Assembly (NCBI GenBank): GCA_003170825.1 | Contig: PMYL01000019.1 | Location: 114,717-178,716 of the forward strand | Reading direction: 5' to 3' | Length of the DNA stretch: 64,000 bases | From: Acidobacteriaceae bacterium | GTDB lineage: Bacteria; Acidobacteriota; Terriglobia; Terriglobales; Acidobacteriaceae | Part shown: in pieces, positions 16,634 to 24,980 of the stretch | Position numbering within the stretch: position 1 is the stretch's first letter | Layout of the letters: the number at the start of each line of letters is the position of its first letter | Program-made: the position numbers and the translations under genes | The notes under the pieces: generated by a model | Database searches by the model: none | Told to the model about the DNA's origin: nothing | Seen by the model: only the letters and a program-made list of their open reading frames with translations

Positions 16634-19048
16634 TTATGTTTGGTTTTTTGGAATAAGTTTGGGGTTTTGGTTGCCGGCCGGGGCTTGCCCGCTTTGTTTT
16701 TTGGCGTTTTTTGTCTTGTACATGGCGGCGTCGGCGGCGCTCAGGATGCCGTCCCTGGTGGCGCTGTCCTCGGGGTAAAGGGCAATGCCAAAGCTGGCCG
16801 AGCCTTGCAGGGTGAGCCCTTCGAGGGCAAACGGCTCGTCGAGGCAGCGTTCCAGCCGCTGAGCGATCTCCTCGACACTGGCGCGGTTGCGCACCTTCGG
16901 AAGCAGCACGGCAAACTCGTCGCCGCCCAGCCGCGCCAGCAGCTCGTGGGAGCGGAGCTGCTGCTTCATGCGCTGTGCTGCCTCCTGCAGATAGAGGTCT
17001 CCGATGCGATGGCCGTACAGATCGTTCGCCTGCTTGAACTCATCGAGGCCGATGTAGATCAAGCCGAAGATGGCGGCATTCTGGCGCGCCTCTTCAATCT
17101 GGGCGTTTATATGCTTCTCCAGGGAGAAGCGGTTGTGAATGTCGGTGAGCAGGTCGAACTCCGAGTGGTGCAGAAGCTGGTCGGGATAAAGCCGCAGGGT
17201 CTCGATGGCCAGGGTGGCCAGTCCAGCGCCCATGGAGAGGGCCTCCGACTCGACGGTGCCGGGTTTGGCAAGCGGGTCGAGCGCGGCGAAGAGCGTGCCC
17301 AGCGGCGGCCCGGAACGGGCAGGAATCTCCTCGCGGACGATGCACAAGGCAGTGAGCTCCGGCGGACAGTTTCCCAGCCTTGCTCCATCGGCGATCTGGC
17401 ACCAGCAGGGAGCGCCGTTGAGGGTGAAGGAGACCAGTTCCGCGATCTCTTCAATGACCTCAGCGAGTGGACGAGAACCGTTGATGTCCTCGAGGATGTG
17501 GCTGCGCATCTGTTCGAGCTGGGCCGACCACCGCTGTAGCGCGGCTTTCGCCTCGACGCTGACGGCCAACTCGGCCGTTTTCTGGTGCACTTTGCGTTCG
17601 AGGGTCCATCCCCTTGCGCTGGCGGCGACCACCAGCACGAGCAGCAAGCCGACGACGAGGATCAGGTTGCCGATGCTGAGCAGGGACGGTCCGGCGACGA
17701 CCGCAATATCGTCGAAGGAACGCAGCAGAATATCGAATTCCACCGGGCCGCTCAGCGGATCGGAACTATGGGGCGTGCAGATGCCGATGACACGAACTTT
17801 GGACCCCAATGGAATCATCTTCATCTTCGGAAGCGGAATCGCGCTGGCCGCATCCGGGTGGTGGTGAATGGCGGAAAACAGATGGCCGTCGGCGGTCAGA
17901 ACATACTTGTCTTGCGCGGCCTCCCGGACCTCCGTCACCACTTGTCCTTCGGTGGAGACCAGGTCGAAGAGGTGCCCAGCCGGTGTGTTGTCGGTTAGGG
18001 CCAATTGCCGCCAGGTAACCGCCAGGGGCTTGATGGGCGCCTGGATGTGGCTATCCTGGAACTCGCCATGGGCCAGGGTCAAAAAGCCATCATGCAAGTC
18101 GGGAATTCCCGTTGCATCCACCAAGTCGCCGATTTGCAACGGGATGTAGGTTTCGGTCATGATCCGCAGGCTTTTCGCGCCTTCTTGCAGCACGACGGCC
18201 GCGCCGGGCTGGTAATACGTGACGGTTCCGTGGACCCGGACTCTCTGGGTAAGATTGTTTACGCGATAGCCACTGAGGATCTGGTCCATGGCCGTGGCCG
18301 GCATCGACCATGGATTGGAGCCGGCGCGCTTGATAATCTTGACGTTTGCCATTGAGGAAACGAATAGCCTGACTCCGGTCAACTGCATCTTGTCGTCGAA
18401 GGTTCCCCCGGCAACGCCGGTGACCTCGACCTCGGCGTCGAGCAAATCCGTGAGCGCGCTCGCATCTTCGCTTGAGACGGAGACATCAATGTAACCCCCG
18501 TCCGTGAGCAACTGCAAGGTCGTGCCGGAAACTGGATCCACCGGGCTCCGAACCAGGTCGGCGGCGCGAACCACGCCGTGAACGGTGACCAGCATACAGT
18601 CGAGCTGGGCGCGGACCAACTCATCGAAGGTGGCGGGCACGGGTTTGGGCAAGGCGCCGTGGCGGAGCAGGGTTACGTCATTGCTGATCACGATGGGGCG
18701 GAAGCTGTCTCGCGTCGTTCCCCGCACCAGGACGTGATCGCCGGGAACCAGCTGAGTCTCCGTTGCGGCCAACACAAAGAGGCCCAGGCCGTCCTCCTGC
18801 ATGAAGATACTGTTCAGCCCCTTGCGGTAGTAGGTAACCGTGCCCTCGAAGACGACCGGCAGCTCGCGGCGGGCCTCGGCGTTGGTGAGGAGGCGAATGG
18901 CGCGCAGCGTGGCAGGCGCAGCGGCCCAGGCAGCCGAGGCGCATCCGAGAATGATAGCGAAAGCGGGAATCAGTCTCTTCATCGGAAAAATCCGGGTTGC
19001 ACGGGTGTCGTCTGGCCCCTGAAAGTTCTTATCGGCAGGGCTGGCCAT
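16634..19048 (-). CDS. Membrane GGDEF protein, paralog 1 (probably degenerate)
   Basis: An 804-residue protein: N-terminal hydrophobic signal/anchor (LIPAFAIILGCASAAWA), a long periplasmic region of about 430 residues with OB-fold-like repeats (EGTVTYYRKG, HGTVTYYQPG, VRVIGIC), a transmembrane helix (LILVVGLLLVLVVAA), a short coiled coil, a GAF-like linker (CWCQIADGARLG) and a GGDEF domain. GGDEF is intact (LARLGGDEFAVLL), but the metal-binding Asp of the DxD motif is Gly (IYIGLDEFK; GGC codon at 17048-17050) and the inhibitory site is RSHE, not RxxD. Weak or lost cyclase activity is likely. The ATG at 19048 has a GAGGTGA site; a methionine at 18982 directly before the signal is the alternative. 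Confidence 0.88.
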   Translation of the reverse strand: MASPADKNFQGPDDTRATRIFPMKRLIPAFAIILGCASAAWAAAPATLRAIRLLTNAEARRELPVVFEGTVTYYRKGLNSIFMQEDGLGLFVLAATETQLVPGDHVLVRGTTRDSFRPIVISNDVTLLRHGALPKPVPATFDELVRAQLDCMLVTVHGVVRAADLVRSPVDPVSGTTLQLLTDGGYIDVSVSSEDASALTDLLDAEVEVTGVAGGTFDDKMQLTGVRLFVSSMANVKIIKRAGSNPWSMPATAMDQILSGYRVNNLTQRVRVHGTVTYYQPGAAVVLQEGAKSLRIMTETYIPLQIGDLVDATGIPDLHDGFLTLAHGEFQDSHIQAPIKPLAVTWRQLALTDNTPAGHLFDLVSTEGQVVTEVREAAQDKYVLTADGHLFSAIHHHPDAASAIPLPKMKMIPLGSKVRVIGICTPHSSDPLSGPVEFDILLRSFDDIAVVAGPSLLSIGNLILVVGLLLVLVVAASARGWTLERKVHQKTAELAVSVEAKAALQRWSAQLEQMRSHILEDINGSRPLAEVIEEIAELVSFTLNGAPCWCQIADGARLGNCPPELTALCIVREEIPARSGPPLGTLFAALDPLAKPGTVESEALSMGAGLATLAIETLRLYPDQLLHHSEFDLLTDIHNRFSLEKHINAQIEEARQNAAIFGLIYIGLDEFKQANDLYGHRIGDLYLQEAAQRMKQQLRSHELLARLGGDEFAVLLPKVRNRASVEEIAQRLERCLDEPFALEGLTLQGSASFGIALYPEDSATRDGILSAADAAMYKTKNAKKQSGQAPAGNQNPKLIPKNQT

Positions 19049-19162
19049 AGGAATCACCTCTGCGTGAAGAAGCAGTTTACTCCCTTTGAGGGTGCGGTGT
19101 CCGGCTGCATATTGGTTCCAGCCGTCATGGAGTGGGCAAGGAGAGCCAAGCCTGGCCGTTTC
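18983..19162. repeat. Duplicated leader/intergenic unit, copy 1
   Basis: This 180-bp segment is closely similar to 21470-21649, and each lies between neighbouring GGDEF paralogs. It contains the ribosome site, the extended start region and the tail beyond the next gene's stop. The unit length (gene plus leader) shows that the cluster arose by tandem duplication. Confidence 0.8.
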
Positions 19163-21535
19163 TTATGCGCGGTTTTTGGGGATAAGTTCGGGGTTCTGAT
19201 GGGCGACCGGGGCTTGCCCGCTTTGTCTTTTGGCGTTTTTTGTCTTGTACATGGCGGCGTCCGCGGCGCTCAACAGGCCGTCTTTGGCGAGGGCGTCCTC
19301 CGGGTAGACGGCAATGCCCACGCTGGCCGAACCATGCAGGACAAACCCCTCTACGGCAAAGGGCTCGTCGAAGCTGCGCTCGAGCCGCTGGGCGATCTCC
19401 TCGACGCCTGCGCGGCTGCGAACCACCGGAACCAGGGCGGCAAATTCGTCGCCGCCCAGCCGGGCCAGCATGTCGTGGGAACGAAGCTGACGCTTCATGC
19501 GGATGGCCACTTCCTGCAGATACAGGTCTCCGGCCTGGTGCCCACAAACGTCGTTTACCTGTTTGAACTCATCGAGGTCGATGTAGATCAAGCCGAAGAT
19601 GCCGGCTTTTTGGCGGGCTTCTTCAATGAGGGCTTCCAACTGCTTGTCCAGGGAGAAGCGGTTGTGAATGTCTGTGAGCAGGTCGAAGTCCGAGCGGTGG
19701 CGCAGATCGGAATAAAGCCGCCGGGTCTCGATGGCCAGGGTGGCCAGTCCAGCGCCCATGGAGAGCGCCTCCGACTCGTTGGCGCCGGGTTTGGCGAGCG
19801 GGTCGAGCGCGGCGAAGAGTGTGCCCAGCGGCTTGCCGGAACGGGCAGGAATCTCCTCTTGGACGATGCGCGAGGCAGTGAGCTCCGGCGGACAGTTTCC
19901 CAGCCGAGCTCCATCGGCGATCTGGCACCAGCAGGGCGCGCCGTTCAACTTGAAGGAGACCAGTTCCGCGATCTGCTCGACGATCTCGGCGAGCGGCCGG
20001 GAGCCATTGATGTCCTCGAGGATGCGGGCGCGCCGCTGTTCGAGGGCAGCCATTGAGGCGGTTTGGCGGTGCACTTTTCTCATCAGAACCGCGCCCCATG
20101 CGCCCACCGCAATCACCATCAGCAGCAGCAGGATGACGATGCCGGCGAGGTTGCGAATGTTCAGCCAGGAAGGTCTGGCGACGACCGTGATGTCGTCGAA
20201 GGAACGCAGCAGAATGTCGAAGGGCACGGGGCCGTTCCATGAATTGGAACTCAGTTCGACGCAAACCCCGGAGACACGAACTTTGGAGCCCAGTGGAATC
20301 ATCTTCATTTCTGGAAGCGGAATCAGACTGGCCTTGTCCGAGTGGTAGTAAATCGCGGTGAACAGGTGTCCATCGGAGTTCAAAACATACTCGTCCCGCG
20401 CGGCTTCCCGGGTCTCCGTCACGACTTGTCCTTCGATGGAGACCAGATCGTAGATGTGTCCAAATTGTATGTTGTCGCTCGATGAGAGGCTCTGCCAGGT
20501 CGCCGGCTGCGGCGCGATGGGCGCTTGCACGTGGCTATCCTGGATTTCGCCGCGCACCAGGTTCAGAAAACCATTGCTGACATTGGGAAAGCCGTATGCG
20601 TCGGCAACATCGCCGATCTGCAAGGGGTCGCTTGTCTCGGTCGTGATCCACAGGCTCTTGGCGCCGTCTTGCAGCACAACGGCCACGCCGGGCTGGTAGT
20701 AGGTGATGATTCCATGAACCCGGACTCTGGCCGTGAGATCGCGCACCCGGTAGTTGGCTAGTATTGTGTCCATGGGCGTGACCGGGAGGGTCCACGGACT
20801 GGCGCCGGCGCGCTTGAGAACCTCCACGTCGGCCATGGTGTTGGCGTGGAGCATGACTCCGGTCTGCTGCATCTTGCTGTCGAAGATTGCCGAGGCCACC
20901 CCGGTGACTTCCACTTCGGCATCCAGTAGGCCTTTGAGTCCGCTCGCGTCGCCGCTCTCCACGGTCGCATCGATGGCGCCCTCGTCGACAAGCATGTGCA
21001 GGTAGGTGCTGGGCACATTTTGTCTGAATATCAGATCGGCGGAGCGAACCACGGCATGCACGGTGACCAGTTGAGCGTCGTACAGGTTGTGGATCAATTC
21101 GTCGTAGGTGGCAGGTATGGGTTTGGGCAGGTCGCCATGGTAGAGCACTGTGATGTCGTTGCTTTCCACGAGGGGGCGGAAGCTCGCTTGCGTGGTTCCC
21201 CGCACCAGAACGCGATCACCGGGCGCCAGCTTGGTGTCCTTGGTGAGAAACACATAAATGGCCGCGTCGCCGTCCTGCACAAACAGTTCTCGTGTGTAGC
21301 CGCGGAAGTAAGTAACCGTGGCCTCGAAGGCTACAGGCAGCGCATGACTGGCCTCGGCGTTGGTGAGGGCGTGAATGGCGCGCAGCGTGGTCAGCGTGGC
21401 GGGCGCGGCGGCCCATGCAGCCGAGGTGCATCCGAGAACGATCGCAATTGCGAGAATCAGTCTTTTCATCGGGAAAATCCGGTCGTATCTGGTGTTGTCT
21501 GGCCCCTGAAAGTTCTTATCGGCAGGGCTGGCCAA
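19163..21535 (-). CDS. Membrane diguanylate cyclase, paralog 2
   Basis: A 790-residue paralog with the same layout: hydrophobic N-terminus (LAIAIVLGCTSAAWA), periplasmic OB-fold-like repeats, one transmembrane helix (AGIVILLLLMVIAVGAW), a GAF-like linker and a C-terminal GGDEF domain. Catalytic features are complete: IYIDLDEFKQVND and LARLGGDEFAAL. The product-inhibition site is RSHD, a proper RxxD five residues before GGDEF, so this copy should make cyclic di-GMP with feedback control. GGAGGTGA lies 8 bp before a TTG at 21535, which I take as the start; the ATG at 21469, right before the signal sequence, has no visible ribosome site. The ligand sensed by the periplasmic part is unknown. Confidence 0.9.
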   Translation of the reverse strand: MASPADKNFQGPDNTRYDRIFPMKRLILAIAIVLGCTSAAWAAAPATLTTLRAIHALTNAEASHALPVAFEATVTYFRGYTRELFVQDGDAAIYVFLTKDTKLAPGDRVLVRGTTQASFRPLVESNDITVLYHGDLPKPIPATYDELIHNLYDAQLVTVHAVVRSADLIFRQNVPSTYLHMLVDEGAIDATVESGDASGLKGLLDAEVEVTGVASAIFDSKMQQTGVMLHANTMADVEVLKRAGASPWTLPVTPMDTILANYRVRDLTARVRVHGIITYYQPGVAVVLQDGAKSLWITTETSDPLQIGDVADAYGFPNVSNGFLNLVRGEIQDSHVQAPIAPQPATWQSLSSSDNIQFGHIYDLVSIEGQVVTETREAARDEYVLNSDGHLFTAIYYHSDKASLIPLPEMKMIPLGSKVRVSGVCVELSSNSWNGPVPFDILLRSFDDITVVARPSWLNIRNLAGIVILLLLMVIAVGAWGAVLMRKVHRQTASMAALEQRRARILEDINGSRPLAEIVEQIAELVSFKLNGAPCWCQIADGARLGNCPPELTASRIVQEEIPARSGKPLGTLFAALDPLAKPGANESEALSMGAGLATLAIETRRLYSDLRHRSDFDLLTDIHNRFSLDKQLEALIEEARQKAGIFGLIYIDLDEFKQVNDVCGHQAGDLYLQEVAIRMKRQLRSHDMLARLGGDEFAALVPVVRSRAGVEEIAQRLERSFDEPFAVEGFVLHGSASVGIAVYPEDALAKDGLLSAADAAMYKTKNAKRQSGQAPVAHQNPELIPKNRA

Positions 21536-21649
21536 AGGAATCACCTCCGCGTGAAGAAGAAGTTTACTCCCTTTGAGGGTGCGATGTCCGGCTGCGTATT
21601 GGTTCCAGCCGTCATGGAGTGGGCATGAAGAGCCAAGCCTGGCCATCTC
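21470..21649. repeat. Duplicated leader/intergenic unit, copy 2
   Basis: The second 180-bp copy of the unit at 18983-19162. It differs by scattered substitutions; for instance the putative start is TTG here and ATG in copy 1. Confidence 0.8.
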
Positions 21650-24004
21650 TTATGTTTGGTTTTTGGGGGTAAGTTCGGGGTTTTGGTTGCCGTCCGGGGC
21701 TTGCCCGCTTTGTTTTTTGGTGTTTTTTGTCTTGTACATGGCGGCGTCCGCGGCGCTCAACAGGCCGTCTTTGGTGAGGGCGTCCTCCGGGTAGACGGAA
21801 ATGCCCACGCTGGCCGAGCCATGCAGGACAAACCCCTCTACGGTAAAGGGCTCGTCGAAGCTGCGATCGAGCCGCTGAGCGATCTCCTCGACCTTGGCAC
21901 GGTTGCGAACCAGAGGCAGAAGCACAGCAAATTCGTCGCCACCGAGCCGAGCCAGCATATCGACGTTGCGCAGTTGGCGCTTCATGCGCAGCGCCACTTC
22001 CTGCAGATAAAGGTCGCCGACCTGGTGGCCATAGAGGTCGTTCACCTGTTTGAACTCATCGAGATCGATGTAGATCAGCCCAAAGATGCCGGCATTCTGG
22101 CGCGCCTCGTCAATTTGCCGATCCAGATACTTGTCCAGCGAGAAACGGTTATGCACGTCTGTGAGCAGGTCGAAGTCCGAGCGGTGGCGCAGATCGGAGT
22201 AGAGGCGGCGGGTTTCGATGGCCAGGGTGGCCAGTCCAGCGCCCATGGAGAGCGTCTCCGACTCGTTGGCGCCGGGTTTGGCAAGCGGGTCGAGCGCGGC
22301 GAAGAGCGTGCCCAGCGGCGGCCCGGAACGGGCAGGAATCTCCTCGTGGACGATGCGCAAGGCAGTGAGCCCCGGTGGGCAGTTTCCCAGCCGCGCTCCA
22401 TCGGCGATCTGGCACCAGCAGGGCGCGCCATTCAACTTGAAGGAGACCAGTTCGGCGATTTCTTCAATGATCTCGGCGAGAGGACGGGAGCCGTTGATGT
22501 CCTCGAGGATGCGGGCGCGCCGCTGTTCGAGGACGGCCATTGCGGAGGTTTGGCGGCGCACCTTGTGCTCGAGGATCCAGCCCCTGGTCAGCACGGCGAA
22601 GACAACCAGGAGCAGCGCGCAGACGACGAGGATGAGATTGCGAATGTTCAGCAAGGAAGGGCTGGCGACGACCGTAATATCGTCGAAGGTACGCAGCAGA
22701 ATATTGAAGGGCACCTCATCGCCGGAGTTGATTGTATTGGCTTCCACGATCATGCAGACGCCGGTGACGCGGATTCTGGAGCCCAGCGGAATCTGCGTCA
22801 TGGGCGGAAGCATACCGATGGTTGCGGACGGGTGACGGTAGACGGCGGTGAACAGCCGGCCATCGGCGGAGAGGACATATTCGTCTTGAGAAGTCTCCCG
22901 GACCTCCGTGACTACTTGCCCTTCGATGGAGACCAGATCGTTCTGGTGTCCATTGAATGAGTTGGTGATCCAGATGCCCAACTGGCGCCAGGTCGCCGGT
23001 TGCGGCGTGATGGGCTGGAAGATGTGGCTATCCTGGATTTCGCCGTCGGTCAGGGTCAAGAGACGCTCGTGAGCGTCGGGAAAACCGGTAGCGTCCGCTT
23101 GATCGCCGATCTGCAAGGGTTCGTGGGTACGGGTTTCAATCCACAGGCTCTTGGAGCCGTCCTGCAGCACGACGGCCAAGTCGGGCTGGTAATAGGTGAT
23201 GGTTCCATGGACCCGGACCCTCGACGTGAGATCGTTCACGTGATAGCCGGCAAGGACCCGGTCCATGGGCGTGACCGGGAGGGACCATGGGCTGGCGGTG
23301 ACGCGCTTGAGAACCTTGATGTCCGCCAGTGAGGAAACGAAGAGCACGACCCCGGTCTGCTGCATCTTGCCGTCGAATTTTCCGGCGGCGATTCCGGTGA
23401 TTTCTACCTCAGCGTCCAGCAGGCCTTTGAGGGCGTTTTCATCGTCGCTGTCCAGGTACACCTCGAAGTGGCCGCCCTCGGTAACCACCTGCAAAATGGC
23501 GCTGCGCACAGGGGGCACGGTGCCGCTCACCACCGAATCCGCGGCACGGATGACGGCATGCACGGTGACGAGCCGACAGTCGTACCGGGCGCGAATCAAA
23601 TCGTCGAAGATGGCCGGCACGGGCCTGGGCGGGGCGCCGTGGCGGAGCAGGGTGATTTTGTTGCTCAATACATTGGTGCGGAAGCTCGGTTGCGTGGTTC
23701 CGCGGACCAGGATGCGATCGCCGGGAACCAGTTTGGCGTCCGCGGTGGGGATCACAAAAACGGCGAAGTCGCCGTCCTGCACGAACATATCGTTTTCATA
23801 TCCGCGGACGTAGGTGACGGTGGCTTCGAAGGCGACAGGCAGTGCCTGGCTGGCCTCGGCGTTGGTGAGGGCGTGGATGGCGCTCAGGGTGGTGAGCGTG
23901 GCGGGCTCCGCGGCCCAGGCAGCGGAGGCCCAACCGAGAATAATCGCGAAAGCGGGAATCAACCTCTTCATCGGGAAAATCCGGTCGTATCTGCGCTGTT
24001 TCAT
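21650..24004 (-). CDS. Membrane diguanylate cyclase, paralog 3
   Basis: A 784-residue paralog with hydrophobic N-terminus (LIPAFAIILGWASAAWA), periplasmic OB-fold-like repeats (FEATVTYVRG, VHGTITYYQPD), a transmembrane helix (LILVVCALLLVVFAVL), a GAF-like linker and GGDEF domain. IYIDLDEFKQVND, RNVD (inhibitory site) and LARLGGDEFAVLL are all present, so it should be an active, feedback-controlled diguanylate cyclase. It is the first of the three in transcription order. Upstream similarity to the other leaders ends after about 20 bp, so its promoter context differs. The ATG at 24004 or the one at 23971 could be the start. Confidence 0.9.
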   Translation of the reverse strand: MKQRRYDRIFPMKRLIPAFAIILGWASAAWAAEPATLTTLSAIHALTNAEASQALPVAFEATVTYVRGYENDMFVQDGDFAVFVIPTADAKLVPGDRILVRGTTQPSFRTNVLSNKITLLRHGAPPRPVPAIFDDLIRARYDCRLVTVHAVIRAADSVVSGTVPPVRSAILQVVTEGGHFEVYLDSDDENALKGLLDAEVEITGIAAGKFDGKMQQTGVVLFVSSLADIKVLKRVTASPWSLPVTPMDRVLAGYHVNDLTSRVRVHGTITYYQPDLAVVLQDGSKSLWIETRTHEPLQIGDQADATGFPDAHERLLTLTDGEIQDSHIFQPITPQPATWRQLGIWITNSFNGHQNDLVSIEGQVVTEVRETSQDEYVLSADGRLFTAVYRHPSATIGMLPPMTQIPLGSRIRVTGVCMIVEANTINSGDEVPFNILLRTFDDITVVASPSLLNIRNLILVVCALLLVVFAVLTRGWILEHKVRRQTSAMAVLEQRRARILEDINGSRPLAEIIEEIAELVSFKLNGAPCWCQIADGARLGNCPPGLTALRIVHEEIPARSGPPLGTLFAALDPLAKPGANESETLSMGAGLATLAIETRRLYSDLRHRSDFDLLTDVHNRFSLDKYLDRQIDEARQNAGIFGLIYIDLDEFKQVNDLYGHQVGDLYLQEVALRMKRQLRNVDMLARLGGDEFAVLLPLVRNRAKVEEIAQRLDRSFDEPFTVEGFVLHGSASVGISVYPEDALTKDGLLSAADAAMYKTKNTKKQSGQAPDGNQNPELTPKNQT

Positions 24005-24305
24005 TCGGTCCCCGACAACTCCTACCGACAGGGCTCAATCCACCCGTCACTCCAGCATGAAAAGCCATCCGGGCGCCAGCGAGCAAGCGGAATCCGCCGG
24101 AATTCGATATGTACCAATTTTACTCTCATGTACATCTGGCTTAATGACCCTTTTGGGGCAGATGGCGGCATCTTGCCGGCCCCGGATTGCCGGTGGACTC
24201 CGATCCGGCCGGATTTTGCGCGGCCGCAGGAACGGCGCTTTCGGCAAGGATGCTGCGGTTGCGACGTGCTCTTTCCACCTGATAGAGCCGCTGGAAAAAA
24301 CCTGC
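24005..24305. other. Intergenic region upstream of the GGDEF cluster
   Basis: No gene is supported here. On the minus strand a weak promoter can be proposed: -35 TTAAGC (24139-24144) and -10 TAAAAT (24117-24122), 16 bp apart, in a locally AT-rich patch. This could drive the GGDEF array. Confidence 0.3.
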
Positions 24306-24797
24306 TCAGAACTTCTCCCAGTGCAGCACTTCCGCCAGCGGCCGCTTCGGCTTTTGCGGGGATTCCGCCGGGTATCCGAACGGAACAAGGCTCACAACCT
24401 TGTATCCGTCCGGCGCCCCGACTTGCTTCCGAACCGTCTCCGCATACGGCTTCTTATCGCCAGCCACCCAGCACGCGCCGAGTCCATGCGCCGTCGCCGC
24501 AAGCAGCATGTTCTCGCTCGCGTTACATCCGTCTTCGAGATAGTACTTCGTATCTTTGCACAAGACGACCACGCAGGCTGCGGCATCAGCGATGAACTTG
24601 CCGTAGTCGGTCAGGCCGGCGATTCTTCGCAACGCCTCGCGTTCCGTTACGGCAACAAACTCCCACGGCTGCTCGTTCCGGGCCGTCGCAGCCAGACGAG
24701 CACAGTTGACAATGTCCTCGATTACATTTCGCGCCACAGGTTCGGCTGTGTACGCACGAATACACCGGCGTGTCTTTAAGGCTTCGATTGCATCCAT
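24306..24797 (-). CDS. Nitroreductase-family FMN protein
   Basis: A 163-residue nitroreductase-fold flavoprotein that would reduce nitro compounds or quinones with NAD(P)H. The N-terminal KTRRCIRAYTAEP is the typical FMN-phosphate-binding start. NEQPWEFVAVT contains the usual Asn-x-x-Pro-Trp, and AHGLGACWVAG forms the glycine-rich segment near the flavin. It is shorter than classical NfsB (about 215), matching the compact nitroreductase clade. It is divergent from the TonB receptor and upstream of the GGDEF genes on the same strand, with no clear functional link. The physiological substrate is unknown. Confidence 0.9.
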   Translation of the reverse strand: MDAIEALKTRRCIRAYTAEPVARNVIEDIVNCARLAATARNEQPWEFVAVTEREALRRIAGLTDYGKFIADAAACVVVLCKDTKYYLEDGCNASENMLLAATAHGLGACWVAGDKKPYAETVRKQVGAPDGYKVVSLVPFGYPAESPQKPKRPLAEVLHWEKF

Positions 24798-24980
24798 GAT
24801 TTCATCTCGTGAACAGAATTATAGAACTTACGATTTGTAGATGGGCGCTTTCACTTAGACTTTGAGCGCGGGACGTTTGTTTGGCAGTATGCTCCGGCGT
24901 ATAGTTGGGCTGTCGCTTCCGGCGGGATAGCAGCCGCGGAAATATAGTGCGATGGAATCCCTGATTGAGAAGGTATAAGC

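Noticed and set aside
18983-19162. Cyclic-di-GMP riboswitch (GEMM) in the GGDEF leaders
   Set aside because: The conserved GEMM core could not be found; conservation between leaders is explained by recent duplication.
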